From Nocardia nova NBRC 15556 (GTDB lineage: Bacteria > Actinomycetota > Actinomycetes > Mycobacteriales > Mycobacteriaceae), in NCBI RefSeq assembly GCF_001613005.1, contig NZ_BDBN01000044.1, forward strand, positions 1-64,000: a stretch of 64,000 nucleotides of DNA, in the 5' to 3' direction. The position numbers and the translations under genes are program-made. The notes under the pieces were generated by a model. It ran no database searches and had not been told where the DNA came from. It saw only the letters and a list, made by a program, of their open reading frames with translations. This document shows, one piece after another, positions 25,361 through 34,474 of the stretch (its first letter is position 1; every line of letters starts with the position of its first letter).

Positions 25361-25409
25361 AAATGGTTCTGGTGTCAGAGTGCACCAAAAGAGGGCGGTG
25401 GTCAAGATC

Positions 25410-26072
25410 ATGAATGCGGATGCGGAGTCCCGAGGTCGCGCCGTGCGCGCCTACGGCGGGATCAGCGCGGCCGAACGCCGGGAACGGCGGCGCACCGCCC
25501 TGCTCGACGCGGCATTGGACCTGCTCGCAGAGGGCGGCGCGAATGCGGTGACCAAGCGCGCGGTCTGCGCCCGTGCCCGCCTGAACGACCGGTACTTCTA
25601 CGAACATTTCGCCGATCGCGACGTCCTGGTCCAGGCCCTGGCCGGGCAGCTCACCGCCGACGGCATCGCGGCCGTGATCTCGGCCACGCTGGCCGCGGGA
25701 CCGGATCTGCACGAACAGGTCCGTGCCGCCGCCGACGCCGCGCTCGGATTCCTCGCCGCGGACCCGCGACGCCAAGCGCTGGTGCTGGCATCCCATTCCG
25801 ATGCCGCATTGCAGAGCGGCCGGCTCAGCACTCAGCGCGATATCGCGGCCGCCATGGCCGCGGTGGTGCGGGAACTACGCCCGCCCGACCCGGCCGCCGC
25901 CCCGCTCGACCTGGATATGACCGCCTACGCCGTCGTCAGCGGCACGCTGGAACTGGTAGCGGCGTGGATTCGTGGCGAATTCCGCGCCACCCGTACCCAT
26001 CTCACCGAATTGATCGCCGCCCTGCTGCTGGCCGGCACCGCCATCACCCCGGCCGCGCCGGAGGACCGCTGA
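25410..26072 (+). CDS. TetR family transcriptional regulator (mpaB-linked)
   Basis: A 220-residue regulator. The N-terminal HTH spans about 20-65 (ALLDAALDLLAEGGANAVTK, LNDRYFYEHFADRDVLVQAL), and the C-terminal ligand domain has a TetR-like helical pattern with HTH variant NDRYFYEHF. ATG 25410 is preferred; GTG 25398 is also possible. Divergent from the MpaB oxygenase with palindromes in between; it probably represses both. The downstream gene converges with a one-base gap. Confidence 0.85.
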   Translation: MNADAESRGRAVRAYGGISAAERRERRRTALLDAALDLLAEGGANAVTKRAVCARARLNDRYFYEHFADRDVLVQALAGQLTADGIAAVISATLAAGPDLHEQVRAAADAALGFLAADPRRQALVLASHSDAALQSGRLSTQRDIAAAMAAVVRELRPPDPAAAPLDLDMTAYAVVSGTLELVAAWIRGEFRATRTHLTELIAALLLAGTAITPAAPEDR

Positions 26073-26073
26073 C

Positions 26074-27219
26074 TCAGCTATTCAATTCCTTGACCAGCGC
26101 GTCCACCACCGCGACCAGATCGCCCTGCGCGGCCGCCGCCACTCGTCGCTGCCGCTGATACGACGCCCCGCGTTCGACGATATCGGGCACCCGCGCGAGC
26201 TCGTTCTCGCACTGCAGCAGTTTCGCGGTGGGCTGCAACCGATCCAGCAGATCCATCAGATCGTCGGTGACCAGCCGCTCGTTGCTGTCGGAGTCGGTGA
26301 TGATGATCGCGTCCAGGCCGTACCGCGCTGCGCGCCACTTGTTCTCCTGCACATGCCACGGCGGCAGGGTGGGCATGGTCTCCCCCGCCTCCACCCTGCG
26401 ATCCAGATCCACGATCAGGCAGTGGATCAGGGCGACGAGCGCGGAAAGTTCGAAGCGACTGGGGATGCCGTCGCAGACGCGAACCTCGATGGTCCCCCAT
26501 TTCGGCGCGGGGCGGATATCCCAGTGCATCCCGCCGAGTTGTTCGAACACACCGGTTTTCATCTGGTCGTGCACGAAAGACTCGAACTGCGACCAGTTCT
26601 CGAACTGGAACGGCAAGCCGGCGGTCGGCAGCTGCTGGAACATCAGCGCGCGATTGCTCGCGTACCCGGTATCGATGCCGGCCCACATCGGTGAGGACGC
26701 CGACAGCGCCAGCAGATGCGGATACGAGAGCAGCAGCGTGTTGAGAATCGGAAAGACCTTCTCCGGGTGCGAGACTCCCACGTGCACGTGCACGCCCCAG
26801 ATCAGCATCTGGCGGCCCCACCACTGGGTGCGGCTGATCAGCTCGTCGTAATGCTCGGAGCGAGTCAGCTGTTGCGTCGACCACTGGGCGAACGGATGGG
26901 TGCCCGCGCAGAACAGGTCCACACCGACGCGGTCGGCGGCCGCGCGCACGGTGTCCATCGTGGCGTGCATCTCGTCGACCACCTCGCCGACGGTGTCGTG
27001 GACACCGCTGACGAGTTCGACCGTATTCTTCAGCAGTTCCTTGGTGACATGCGGCGGGCCGTTGGGCGCCCGCAGATCACCGACCTGATCGAAGACCGCG
27101 GCGGCCGTATTGGAGAGATTGCGCGTCTGCTTGTCGACGAGCGCGATCTCCCATTCGACGCCCAGCGTCGGGCGGGGCGAGCCGTTCCAGGGAACCGTTC
27201 GAGAGCCAGCCCCACCCAT
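26074..27219 (-). CDS. Carboxylate-amine ligase, glutamate-cysteine ligase-like
   Basis: A 381-residue member of the YbdK/GCS2 family (weak glutamate-cysteine ligase). Features: GVEWEIALVDKQTRNL near the N-terminus (ATP/Mg site Glu), TKELLKNTVELVSGVH, the HVHVGV metal/substrate motif, and IRPAPKWGTIEVRVCDG. In actinomycetes this family is separate from MshC and EgtA, and its physiological substrate is unclear. The start ATG 27219 gives the usual family length; an open extension upstream overlaps sodC. It follows sodC by 13 bases and matches the sodC-carboxylate amine ligase pair of M. tuberculosis. Confidence 0.87.
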   Translation of the reverse strand: MGGAGSRTVPWNGSPRPTLGVEWEIALVDKQTRNLSNTAAAVFDQVGDLRAPNGPPHVTKELLKNTVELVSGVHDTVGEVVDEMHATMDTVRAAADRVGVDLFCAGTHPFAQWSTQQLTRSEHYDELISRTQWWGRQMLIWGVHVHVGVSHPEKVFPILNTLLLSYPHLLALSASSPMWAGIDTGYASNRALMFQQLPTAGLPFQFENWSQFESFVHDQMKTGVFEQLGGMHWDIRPAPKWGTIEVRVCDGIPSRFELSALVALIHCLIVDLDRRVEAGETMPTLPPWHVQENKWRAARYGLDAIIITDSDSNERLVTDDLMDLLDRLQPTAKLLQCENELARVPDIVERGASYQRQRRVAAAAQGDLVAVVDALVKELNS

Positions 27220-27232
27220 GACGAATCCGCTC

Positions 27233-27922
27233 TTACCCGATGACGCCGCAGGCGACCCGGCCGCCCGCGTCGCCGGTTGCCAGAGTCTCGGCATCGGGTC
27301 CGGGCGCGCCACCGTTGGCCTGCAGGTAGCGGTTCGGGATGTTGCCGAAGTTGTCGGCGCCGGCGTGGATCATCAGCGCCTTGCCCTTGACCTGGTCCAG
27401 CGTCACGGAGTCGGTGGTGGTCACCAGCTTCGCGGTGCCGTCCTTACCGACCTCGAGCGAGGTCAGATCGCCGCTGGAGGGATGGGCGTTCGACTCGCCC
27501 ACCTGGAGGTGGCCACCGGCGGAGAGGAAGTTGCCCGGCGCGCCGCCGGACGGGGCGGTGGAGTTCGGCTCGCACTTGCCGTTCTGGTGGATGTGCAGGC
27601 CGTGGAAGCCCGGCTGCAGGCCGTGCGCGTCGACGGTGATCTGCAGCTTGTCGCCGGACTTGGCGATGGTGGCGGTGCCGACCTGCGCGCCGGAGGGGTC
27701 CTTCAACTGCACCGAGACCGAGTCGCCGGAGGGCGGGTTCTGCTCGGCGCCGGTGCCGGAGTTCTCCGCCGGACCGGCGCTACCGGTCCATACCGGCGGG
27801 GTGGTCCCCTTGACGTCGCTCGACTCCTGGCTGTTGCTGCACGCGACCAGGCCGAAAGCCGCGATCGCCAGCATCGGGGTCACAGTCCGCCAGGAGGGGC
27901 GACGGGTTGCGGAGGGGGCCAT
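27233..27922 (-). CDS. sodC: Cu/Zn superoxide dismutase, lipoprotein
   Basis: A 229-residue exported lipoprotein: signal peptide with lipobox LVAC (Cys28), a low-complexity linker to about residue 65, then the SOD fold. Metal-binding residues are visible in HGLHIHQNG, AGGHLQ and SNAHPSSGD, with the late Asp region and the GGRVACGV motif holding the second disulfide Cys. It detoxifies superoxide outside the membrane. ATG 27922 has AAGGAG seven bases upstream. Co-transcribed with the carboxylate-amine ligase (13-base gap). Confidence 0.93.
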   Translation of the reverse strand: MAPSATRRPSWRTVTPMLAIAAFGLVACSNSQESSDVKGTTPPVWTGSAGPAENSGTGAEQNPPSGDSVSVQLKDPSGAQVGTATIAKSGDKLQITVDAHGLQPGFHGLHIHQNGKCEPNSTAPSGGAPGNFLSAGGHLQVGESNAHPSSGDLTSLEVGKDGTAKLVTTTDSVTLDQVKGKALMIHAGADNFGNIPNRYLQANGGAPGPDAETLATGDAGGRVACGVIG

Positions 27923-28038
27923 CGGAGAACTCCTTTACGAGTACCGAGTTTACGAGTAGTGCTGGTTGAACAGATTCCTTACCGGACAAGATCTTGCCAG
28001 AGCCGTTATGCACCGCACTGGTGGGGCTCGGTTGGGTT

Positions 28039-28599
28039 CTAGTTACCGGTGACGATGACGATGACGCCCGGCGGCGAGTCCGCGATTCCGGCGAAACGCG
28101 GCTCGGCCGATACTCCCAGTTCATTCGCGATCGCCTGGGCGGTTTCCCGCTCGTGCGGGGAATTTCCGTAATAGACAGTTGTTTTCGCGATCACACCGCC
28201 GGGATAGTTGCCGGTCTCGGTGACGTCGAAGCCCGCCGCGGTGAGCTGGCTCCCGGTGCGGGAGGCCAGGCCGGCGACGGTGCTGTTGTTCAGCACCCGG
28301 ACCGGGACGGTCTTGTCCACACCGGCCGTCGTGCTGGTCGCCGCCGCGGTGGTCGTGGTGAGCGTGCTCGTCGGCGCCGCGGTGGTCGTGGCCGCCGTCG
28401 TGGTGGCGGCGGCGCGGGTGGTGGTGACCGGCGCGGCCGTCGTTTCGGTGTCCGACGAGGTCTCCGCGGCAGCGGAATCGGAACTCGAGTTCGACAGCGC
28501 CATCGCGCCGAGGCCCGCGAAGACGATGGCCAGCGCGATCAGCACCATCGCGAGTGCTCGCAGCGGCGGTCCACCGGAGGGCGGATTCGGGTTGCTCAC
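28039..28599 (-). CDS. LytR C-terminal domain membrane protein (VirR-like)
   Basis: A 186-residue protein with a short cytoplasmic N-terminus, one membrane helix (about 14-36), a long Thr/Ala-rich exported linker (about 40-92) and a LytR_C domain (PVRVLNNSTVAGLASRTG onward). It corresponds by position and architecture to M. tuberculosis Rv0431 (VirR), linked to cell wall and vesicle release. GTG 28599 has no ribosome site but a TAGGGT box seven bases upstream. A sodC-virR-DUF3263 order is kept from mycobacteria. Confidence 0.87.
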   Translation of the reverse strand: MSNPNPPSGGPPLRALAMVLIALAIVFAGLGAMALSNSSSDSAAAETSSDTETTAAPVTTTRAAATTTAATTTAAPTSTLTTTTAAATSTTAGVDKTVPVRVLNNSTVAGLASRTGSQLTAAGFDVTETGNYPGGVIAKTTVYYGNSPHERETAQAIANELGVSAEPRFAGIADSPPGVIVIVTGN

Positions 28600-28606
28600 G
28601 GTGTCG

Positions 28607-28612
28607 ACCCTA
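28607..28612 (-). promoter_or_regulatory. -10 box of a probable leaderless mRNA (virR-like)
   Basis: TAGGGT on the minus strand ends seven bases before GTG 28599, with no ribosome site. Confidence 0.4.
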
Positions 28613-28653
28613 GTCGCAGGGATGAGCGTGCGCGCGCATCGGACATCGGCCGA

Positions 28654-29031
28654 TCAGACCTGAAAGCCCAGCCGCCGCGCCGCCCGCGATTTCTGCCGGC
28701 TGGCCCGCAACCGGCGCAGCCGTTTCACCAGCATGGGATCGGCGGCCAGCGCCTCGGGCTTGTCGACGACGGCGTTGAGGACCTGGTAGTAACGGGTGGC
28801 GGACATGGCGAACAGCTCCCGGATGGCTTCTTCCTTGGCACCGGCGTACTTCCACCACTTGCGCTCGAAATCGAGGATGTCGAGTTCGCGACGGGTGAGA
28901 CCGTCGACCGCCGCCCCCTCTGGGGCGCCTTCGACCGCCGCGCCGGAGGCGCCTTCGACCACTGCCACGATCTCTTCGCTCGCGGAGCTGTCCTCGCTTG
29001 CGGATAGATTCCGGGCCGCTGCGCTGTCCAT
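28654..29031 (-). CDS. DUF3263 family protein
   Basis: A 125-residue protein with an acidic, low-complexity N-terminus (to about 44) and the DUF3263 core LTRRELDILDFERKWWKYAG, then MSATRYYQVLNAVVD and a basic C-terminus (RASRQKSRAARRLG). DUF3263 proteins of actinomycetes look like small DNA-binding HTH proteins, but function is unknown; the pattern matches Rv0430, next to virR and def in M. tuberculosis. ATG 29031 has GAGGGAG five bases upstream. Divergent from def with a 126-base gap. Confidence 0.85.
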   Translation of the reverse strand: MDSAAARNLSASEDSSASEEIVAVVEGASGAAVEGAPEGAAVDGLTRRELDILDFERKWWKYAGAKEEAIRELFAMSATRYYQVLNAVVDKPEALAADPMLVKRLRRLRASRQKSRAARRLGFQV

Positions 29032-29157
29032 ATCGCTCCCTCGCCGAATCAACAACGGACGACAGTCGTCGTCATTCAACCACGCGGCACACCCGTTCAC
29101 CGAGGCGTCGTACGGCGTGTCGGGCCGTACACGCGGCGCCGCGTAAAGTGTGCCACC

Positions 29158-29748
29158 ATGGCGATTCTCCCGATCCGCATCGTCGGCGATCCGGTGCTGC
29201 ACAACCCGACCCGGCAGGTGTCGCAGTCGCCGGACGAGCTCGCCGGCCTGATCGCGGACATGTACGAAACCCTCGATGCCGCCAACGGAGTCGGGCTGGC
29301 CGCCAATCAGGTCGGTGAATCGCTGCGCCTGTTCGTCTACGACTGCCCCGACGTGCAGCCCGACGGTTCGGTGCAGCGGCGGCGCGGCGCGGTGATCAAC
29401 CCGGTGCTGGAAACCTCCGAGATCCCCGAAACCATGCCCGATCCCGACGACGACGAGGAGGGCTGCCTCTCCGTTCCGGGTGAGCAGTTCCCCACCGGCC
29501 GCGCCGACTGGGCGCGGGTCACCGGCACCGACGAACACGGCGAGCCGGTCACCATCGAGGGCAAGGGTTTCTTCGCCCGCATGCTCCAGCACGAGGTCGG
29601 CCACCTCGACGGCTTCCTCTATGTGGATGTGCTGATCGGCCGCAACGCCCGCGCCGCGAAGAAGGCGATCAAGCGCAACGGCTGGGGCACACCGGGTCTG
29701 AGCTGGGTGCCGGGCGAGGTGCCGGATCCGTTCGGGCATGACGACTGA
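29158..29748 (+). CDS. def: Peptide deformylase
   Basis: A 196-residue peptide deformylase that removes the formyl group from nascent proteins. All three motifs are intact: GVGLAANQ (45-52), EGCLS (101-105, metal ligand Cys103) and the HEVGH zinc/iron site (145-149). The insert before EGCLS (PDPDDDEEG) is acidic. There is no ribosome site; TAAAGT at 29144-29149 ends eight bases before ATG, suggesting a leaderless or very short-leader mRNA. It overlaps the acetyltransferase gene by 11 bases. Confidence 0.95.
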   Translation: MAILPIRIVGDPVLHNPTRQVSQSPDELAGLIADMYETLDAANGVGLAANQVGESLRLFVYDCPDVQPDGSVQRRRGAVINPVLETSEIPETMPDPDDDEEGCLSVPGEQFPTGRADWARVTGTDEHGEPVTIEGKGFFARMLQHEVGHLDGFLYVDVLIGRNARAAKKAIKRNGWGTPGLSWVPGEVPDPFGHDD

Positions 29749-30727
29749 CCGTCCCGATATCCCGCTCGGGCGCCGCGTGGTGGTGCGGTACCGCCTGCCC
29801 GAGGGTTATCCGCAGCAGTTCACGGATGTGATCGGCGAACTCGTCGCACCGGATCCGGTGCAGGTCCGCACCGCCGACGGCACCACGGTGACCATCGCAC
29901 CCGATCGGGTGGTGGCGATGAAAGCATTGGGGCCGCGCCCGATCCGGATCGGTGAGATCCGCGCGCTGGAAGCGGCGGCGATCGACGGCTGGCCCGGGCT
30001 CGAACGGGCCTGGTTCGACGGCTGGTTGTGCAGTGCCGGCAACGGATACAGCCATCGCGCGAATTCCGCTGTGCCACTGGGCGAATCCGGTCGCAACGCC
30101 GCCCTCGACATGCGCACGCTGCAACGCATCGGCGAGTGGTACACCGAACACGGTCTGCCGCTGCAGCTTCGGCTCCCCGACCGCCTGGCGCCGGTGCCGC
30201 CGGGCTGGCGCACCTGGGGCGAGACGAGGGTGCTCGGCATCGATATCGCCACTTTCGTACTGCCGCAGGGTCCGTCGATGGTCCGCATCGACGAGCGGCC
30301 GCACCCGGCCTGGCTGGAACTGCACCGGCACCGCGGGGAGGACACCGTCGACGTGGCCGCGCCGCTGCCCGATACCGACGTGCTCACCGCGGTTTGCGAC
30401 GGTGAACTCGGTTTCGCCGCGCTGGGCCTGCCGACTCCGCTGGCGATCGGCCGCGGCGCCCTGACCACCGCCCCCGACGGCCGACACTGGATCGGCCTGA
30501 GTTGTCTCGCGGTCGCCGCACCCCACCGCCGCCACGGCCTGGGCACCCTCGTCTGCGCCGAACTGATCAACTGGGGCTACAAACGCGGCGCCACCCACGC
30601 CTACGTCCAGGTGGAGGTGAACAACGACGCCGCCCTCGCGATGTACCGGGAGATGGGCTTCGTCGACCATCACACCTACCGCTACGCCGCTCCGGACCCC
30701 GAGGCGGGCCGCCACCGCCGCGAGTGA
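29738..30727 (+). CDS. GNAT family N-acetyltransferase
   Basis: A 329-residue protein: an N-terminal SH3-like barrel-type segment (about 10-65, RRVVVRYRLPEG and later VTIAPDRVVAMK) and a C-terminal GNAT domain with the acetyl-CoA loop HRRHGLGTLVCAEL and the motif EVNNDAALAMYREMGF. It matches the acetyltransferase kept between def and xthA in mycobacteria (Rv0428c). Acceptor unknown. Start overlaps the def stop by 11 bases. Confidence 0.87.
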   Translation: MTTDRPDIPLGRRVVVRYRLPEGYPQQFTDVIGELVAPDPVQVRTADGTTVTIAPDRVVAMKALGPRPIRIGEIRALEAAAIDGWPGLERAWFDGWLCSAGNGYSHRANSAVPLGESGRNAALDMRTLQRIGEWYTEHGLPLQLRLPDRLAPVPPGWRTWGETRVLGIDIATFVLPQGPSMVRIDERPHPAWLELHRHRGEDTVDVAAPLPDTDVLTAVCDGELGFAALGLPTPLAIGRGALTTAPDGRHWIGLSCLAVAAPHRRHGLGTLVCAELINWGYKRGATHAYVQVEVNNDAALAMYREMGFVDHHTYRYAAPDPEAGRHRRE

Positions 30728-30737
30728 ACCCGCCGAC

Positions 30738-30743
30738 TAACCT
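30738..30743 (+). promoter_or_regulatory. -10 box of a probable leaderless mRNA (xthA)
   Basis: TAACCT ends six bases before ATG 30750 with no ribosome site; it lies just after the acetyltransferase stop, so xthA may have its own promoter. Confidence 0.4.
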
Positions 30744-30749
30744 CGTTTC

Positions 30750-31616
30750 ATGCGGTTGGCCACCTGGAATGTGAATTCGATTCGATCCCGAGTGGATCGG
30801 GTCGTGTCGTGGCTGGACCGCGCCGATATCGATGTGCTGGCCATCCAGGAAACCAAATGCCGCGACGACCAGTTCCCGGCCGAGCGGTTCGAAGAGGCCG
30901 GCTACGAGGTCGTGCACACCGGCTTCAGTCAGTGGAACGGGGTGGCGATCGCCTCCCGGGTGGGCATCGACGAGGTCGAGGTCACCTTCCCCGGCCAGCC
31001 CGGATTCGACAAGGACGCCGGGGCCTCGCTGATCAGCGCGCCGGTGGTGGAGGCACGGGCGATCGGCGCCACCTGCGGTGGCGTCCGGGTGTGGAGTTTG
31101 TACGTACCCAACGGGCGCACACTGACCGATCCGCACTACACCTACAAGCTGGAATGGCTTGCGGCCCTGCGTGATTCCGGCGCGGCCTGGTTGGGGGCCG
31201 ACCCGTCGGCGCAGATCGCGCTGTGCGGCGACTGGAATATCGCACCCACCGACGACGACGTGTGGTCGCCGGAATTCTTCGCGCACAAGACGCACACCTC
31301 GGCGCCGGAGCGAGCCGCGTTCGACGCCGTCGTGGCGGCGGGATTCACCGATGTGATGCGCCCGTTCGCCCCCGGTCCAGGTGTCTACACCTACTGGGAC
31401 TACACCCAGCTGCGCTTTCCGCGCAAGGAGGGTATGCGCATCGATTTCGTCCTCGCCTCACCCGCGCTGAGCGCCCGCGCCGTCGATGCCGGGGTCGATC
31501 GCGAGGAACGAAAGGGTAAGGGCGCCAGCGATCATGCGCCCGTGGTGGTCGAATTCTCGGACTCTCCGGCGCTTTCGGAGCGGCCGGGACCGGAGGTCAG
31601 CTCTGCCGGGTCTTGA
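30750..31616 (+). CDS. xthA: Exodeoxyribonuclease III / AP endonuclease
   Basis: A 288-residue DNA repair nuclease. Motifs in order: ATWNVNSIRSR, IQETK (catalytic Glu), LYVPNG, GDWNIAPTDDDVW (catalytic Asp and Asn), RIDFVLAS and SDHAPV (catalytic His). It cleaves at abasic sites and degrades 3' ends in base excision repair. Length matches the family. Its 3' end overlaps the convergent membrane protein gene by 20 bases. Confidence 0.94.
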   Translation: MRLATWNVNSIRSRVDRVVSWLDRADIDVLAIQETKCRDDQFPAERFEEAGYEVVHTGFSQWNGVAIASRVGIDEVEVTFPGQPGFDKDAGASLISAPVVEARAIGATCGGVRVWSLYVPNGRTLTDPHYTYKLEWLAALRDSGAAWLGADPSAQIALCGDWNIAPTDDDVWSPEFFAHKTHTSAPERAAFDAVVAAGFTDVMRPFAPGPGVYTYWDYTQLRFPRKEGMRIDFVLASPALSARAVDAGVDREERKGKGASDHAPVVVEFSDSPALSERPGPEVSSAGS

Positions 31617-32235
31617 TGGCGTCGTGGGAGATGTAGACGTCGTAACTGCCGGGCATCGCGATCACCGCGTTGCCGTAGGCCGAGCGGATGAACGGTTCGG
31701 TGTACCAGCTGTGCTCGCGCATATCGGTGAAGAAGTCTCCGTCGCCGCCATTGAGCATGGTCTGGTGCTGACTCACCGCGGCACCGTCGAGCCGCTGACC
31801 GTAGAGCCGGGTCACCTTGTAGCCGGAATGGAATCCGAGCGCGTTGACCCACGGCTCCAATTCCACGATATCGGCCTGTAGCACCCACAGATCACCCTCG
31901 ATCCGATAGGTCTGATGCGTCTCGTCGTGATGGCCGTCGCCGTAGAGGGTGAGCTCGATATCGAGGGTATGGTCTTTGCCCGCAACGCTTTTCGCGACGA
32001 CGTGCGCGGCCTTCACCTCACCGGTCAGCCCGAGGTAGGTCTGCAGCAGGGTCACCGCCCACAGCAGGACGACCGCCACCAGCAGCACCACCAGCCCACT
32101 CGCGCCGCGCCCGATATGGCTGCGCCAGCCCGCCTTCCGGGCGCGCAGGACGGCCGTGACCAGCATCGCGATCGCGACGACGAAGAGCACCGCCAGCAAT
32201 GCCTGGATCCAGCCGAAGGCCATCGGGAACACCAT
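31597..32235 (-). CDS. Membrane-anchored protein of unknown function
   Basis: A 212-residue protein with two N-terminal hydrophobic helices (about 5-25 and 42-62) and a larger, mostly polar C-terminal domain (about 75-212) rich in beta-type residues (SVAGKDHTLDIELTLYGDG, TYRIEGDLWVLQADIV). I do not recognise the family. The GTG at 32268 would add 11 residues; I prefer ATG 32235. Convergent with xthA, with a 20-base overlap at the 3' ends. Position fits the gene next to xthA in mycobacteria, but identity was not confirmed. Confidence 0.7.
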   Translation of the reverse strand: MVFPMAFGWIQALLAVLFVVAIAMLVTAVLRARKAGWRSHIGRGASGLVVLLVAVVLLWAVTLLQTYLGLTGEVKAAHVVAKSVAGKDHTLDIELTLYGDGHHDETHQTYRIEGDLWVLQADIVELEPWVNALGFHSGYKVTRLYGQRLDGAAVSQHQTMLNGGDGDFFTDMREHSWYTEPFIRSAYGNAVIAMPGSYDVYISHDAIKTRQS

Positions 32236-32293
32236 GCCGACAGTTGTACCCGCATTCGGGTACCGCACGCGGGCGAGTCGGACACGAATACGC

Positions 32294-32325
32294 CACGGCC
32301 GGCCGGGATTTCCCGGCCGGCCGTG
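32294..32325 (-). terminator. 14-bp hairpin after the FadE5-type gene
   Basis: CACGGCCGGCCGGG, loop ATTT, and its exact complement form a perfect 14-bp stem 22 bases past the stop of the acyl-CoA dehydrogenase. There is no U-run on the minus strand, as is common in actinobacteria. Confidence 0.55.
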
Positions 32326-32346
32326 TGCGCGGTGTGGGCTTCGAGC

Positions 32347-34173
32347 CTAGAAGGCGCCCTCCTCCAGCTGCATGATGTCGGTATCGAGGTTTTCCACCAC
32401 GGCCCGCACACCACCCAGCAGCGGCAGCTGGTTCTTGGCGAACCACGATGCGACGCCGACCTTTCCGGCGTAGAACAGCCGATCCTTCTCCGCCGGCTGT
32501 CCCGCCAGCGCGGCCTGCGCGACCTGCGCCTGGGCCAGCAGCCGCCAGCCGATGACGAGATCGCCCACGGCGTGCAGGAAGCGCACGGAACCGAGTCCGA
32601 CCTTGTAGATCTCCTCCGGCGTCTGCGCCGCGGCCACCAGATAGCCGGTGAGCGCGGTCGCCATCGCCTGCACATCCGCGAGCGCGGCGCCCAGCAGCGT
32701 CTTCTCCGCCTTCAGGGTGTCGGGCTCGCTCTCGACGAACTGCTGCACCAGTCCGGCGACATGGGCGAGCGCCACGCCCTTGTCGCGAACGATCTTGCGG
32801 AAGAAGAAGTCCTGCGCCTGGATCGCGGTCGTACCCTCGTACAGCGAGTCGATCTTCACGTCGCGGATGTACTGCTCGATCGGGTAGTCCTGCAGATATC
32901 CCGAGCCACCGAAGGTCTGCAGCGACTCGGTGAGGGTTTCGTACGCCCGTTCCGAGGCGACGCCCTTGACGATCGGCAGCAGCAGGTCGTTGACCCGCGC
33001 CGCGGTATCGGGGTCGGCGCCGAAATTCGCCTGTGCCACATCGTCGTTCTGATACGACGCGCAATACAGATACAGCGCCCGCAGGCCCTCGGCATAGGAC
33101 TTCTGCAGCGCCAGGCTGCGCCGGACGTCCGGGTGGTGGGTGATGGTGACGCGCGGAGCGGTCTTGTCGGCCATCTGGGTCAGATCGGCGCCCTGCACGC
33201 GAGACTTCGCGTACTCCAGCGCGTTCAGGTATCCGGTGGACAGGGTTCCCGCCGACAGCACGCCGACCATCATGCGAGCGTTCTCGATGACCTTGAACAT
33301 CTGGGCGATGCCGTTGTGCACGTCGCCGACCAGGTAACCGATCGCGGGCTTGTCGCCACCGTAGGTCAGCTCACAGGTCGGCGAGGACTTGATGCCCATC
33401 TTGTGTTCGAGGTTGGTCACCAGCACGCCGTTGCGCTCGCCCAATTCCATTGTCTGCGAATCGAACAGGTACTTCGGCACCACGAACAGCGACAGGCCCT
33501 TGGTACCCGGGCCGGCGCCCTCGGGCCGCGCCAGGGTGAGGTGGAAGATGTTGTCGGCGGTGTCGCCGACGTCACCACCGGAGATGAAGCGCTTCACCCC
33601 TTCGATGTGCCAGGTCCCGTCGGGCTGCGAAACGGCCTTGGTGCGGCCCATGCCGACATCGGATCCGGCGTCGGGTTCGGTGAGGACCATCGTTCCGCCC
33701 CAGCGGTTTTCCCAGGCGTGCTCGGCCCACCGCCGCTGTTCCTCGGTGCCCTCGCGGTACAGCACCTGGTGCATGAGCGGGCCCATATTGAAGAAGCTGG
33801 CCGAATTGTTCGCCGCCACAAGCATTTCCTGGATGGCCCAGATCAGCGGCGACGGGGCGTCGACACCGCCCATGTCCTCGGGCATACCCAGTCCGGACCA
33901 GCCGGCCTCGTTGACCGCCGCGACCGTCTTGCGCAGCGGGTCCGGCACTATGACCTCGTGCTCGGCCGCGTCGAACGAGATCGGATTGCGATCGGCGTCG
34001 ACGAACGACTCGGCTACCGGCCCCTCCGCCAACCGCTGCACCTCGGTGAGCATTCCGCGTGCGGTTTCGGTATCCAGATCGCCGTACGCGCCGGCCTCCA
34101 GCAGCGCACCGATTCCCAACACCTCGAACAAGTTGAACTCGATATCCCGAAGGTTCGCCTTGTAGTGCGACAC
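32347..34173 (-). CDS. fadE5: Acyl-CoA dehydrogenase, FadE5-type (608 aa)
   Basis: A 608-residue, extended acyl-CoA dehydrogenase. MSHYKANLRDIEFNLFEV at the start, MVLTEPDAGSDVG, GGSGYLQDYPIEQYIRD and SLYEGTTAIQAQDFF (catalytic Glu in YEGTT) match mycobacterial FadE5 (about 611 aa), a broad-chain flavoenzyme. It oxidises acyl-CoA to trans-2-enoyl-CoA in beta-oxidation. GTG 34173 has AGGAGG eight bases upstream. A hairpin lies 22 bases after the stop. A TetR gene is divergent 301 bases away and may control it. Confidence 0.92.
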   Translation of the reverse strand: MSHYKANLRDIEFNLFEVLGIGALLEAGAYGDLDTETARGMLTEVQRLAEGPVAESFVDADRNPISFDAAEHEVIVPDPLRKTVAAVNEAGWSGLGMPEDMGGVDAPSPLIWAIQEMLVAANNSASFFNMGPLMHQVLYREGTEEQRRWAEHAWENRWGGTMVLTEPDAGSDVGMGRTKAVSQPDGTWHIEGVKRFISGGDVGDTADNIFHLTLARPEGAGPGTKGLSLFVVPKYLFDSQTMELGERNGVLVTNLEHKMGIKSSPTCELTYGGDKPAIGYLVGDVHNGIAQMFKVIENARMMVGVLSAGTLSTGYLNALEYAKSRVQGADLTQMADKTAPRVTITHHPDVRRSLALQKSYAEGLRALYLYCASYQNDDVAQANFGADPDTAARVNDLLLPIVKGVASERAYETLTESLQTFGGSGYLQDYPIEQYIRDVKIDSLYEGTTAIQAQDFFFRKIVRDKGVALAHVAGLVQQFVESEPDTLKAEKTLLGAALADVQAMATALTGYLVAAAQTPEEIYKVGLGSVRFLHAVGDLVIGWRLLAQAQVAQAALAGQPAEKDRLFYAGKVGVASWFAKNQLPLLGGVRAVVENLDTDIMQLEEGAF

Positions 34174-34474
34174 GCTCAGGGCCTCCTCGCCATCGTCGAT
34201 TGTTCTCCGTCGGAGGTTGCCGTACCCGCGTTCACTTACGCAACCGTAACCGGCCGAGACTAGAGAATTCGGGGTAACTTATGCGGGCGGACCAGTCCAT
34301 CCGCGATTCACTTTTCCCAATCGCGCCCCGCCTCGCGGCAATTTGCTCGGAATGTGCTCGCATTCGATATCTCGATCGGCATCCCCGATCGGCGGAGACC
34401 CGCCCGCGCGGCTGCCCTCCGCCGGTGCGATGCGACCGGCATAACCGCCCTCTACCACTGCTATCTTGTTCGCC
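34174..34474. other. 301-bp divergent intergenic region
   Basis: It separates the FadE5-type gene (minus) from a TetR gene (plus). No gene is convincing. On minus I see TAGTCT as a -10-like box without a matching -35; on plus the TATCTT box before the TetR gene. GC is lower around 34310-34370. No perfect palindrome stood out on reading. Confidence 0.4.
34462..34467 (+). promoter_or_regulatory. -10 box of a probable leaderless mRNA (tetR)
   Basis: TATCTT ends seven bases before ATG 34475; no ribosome site. Confidence 0.35.
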
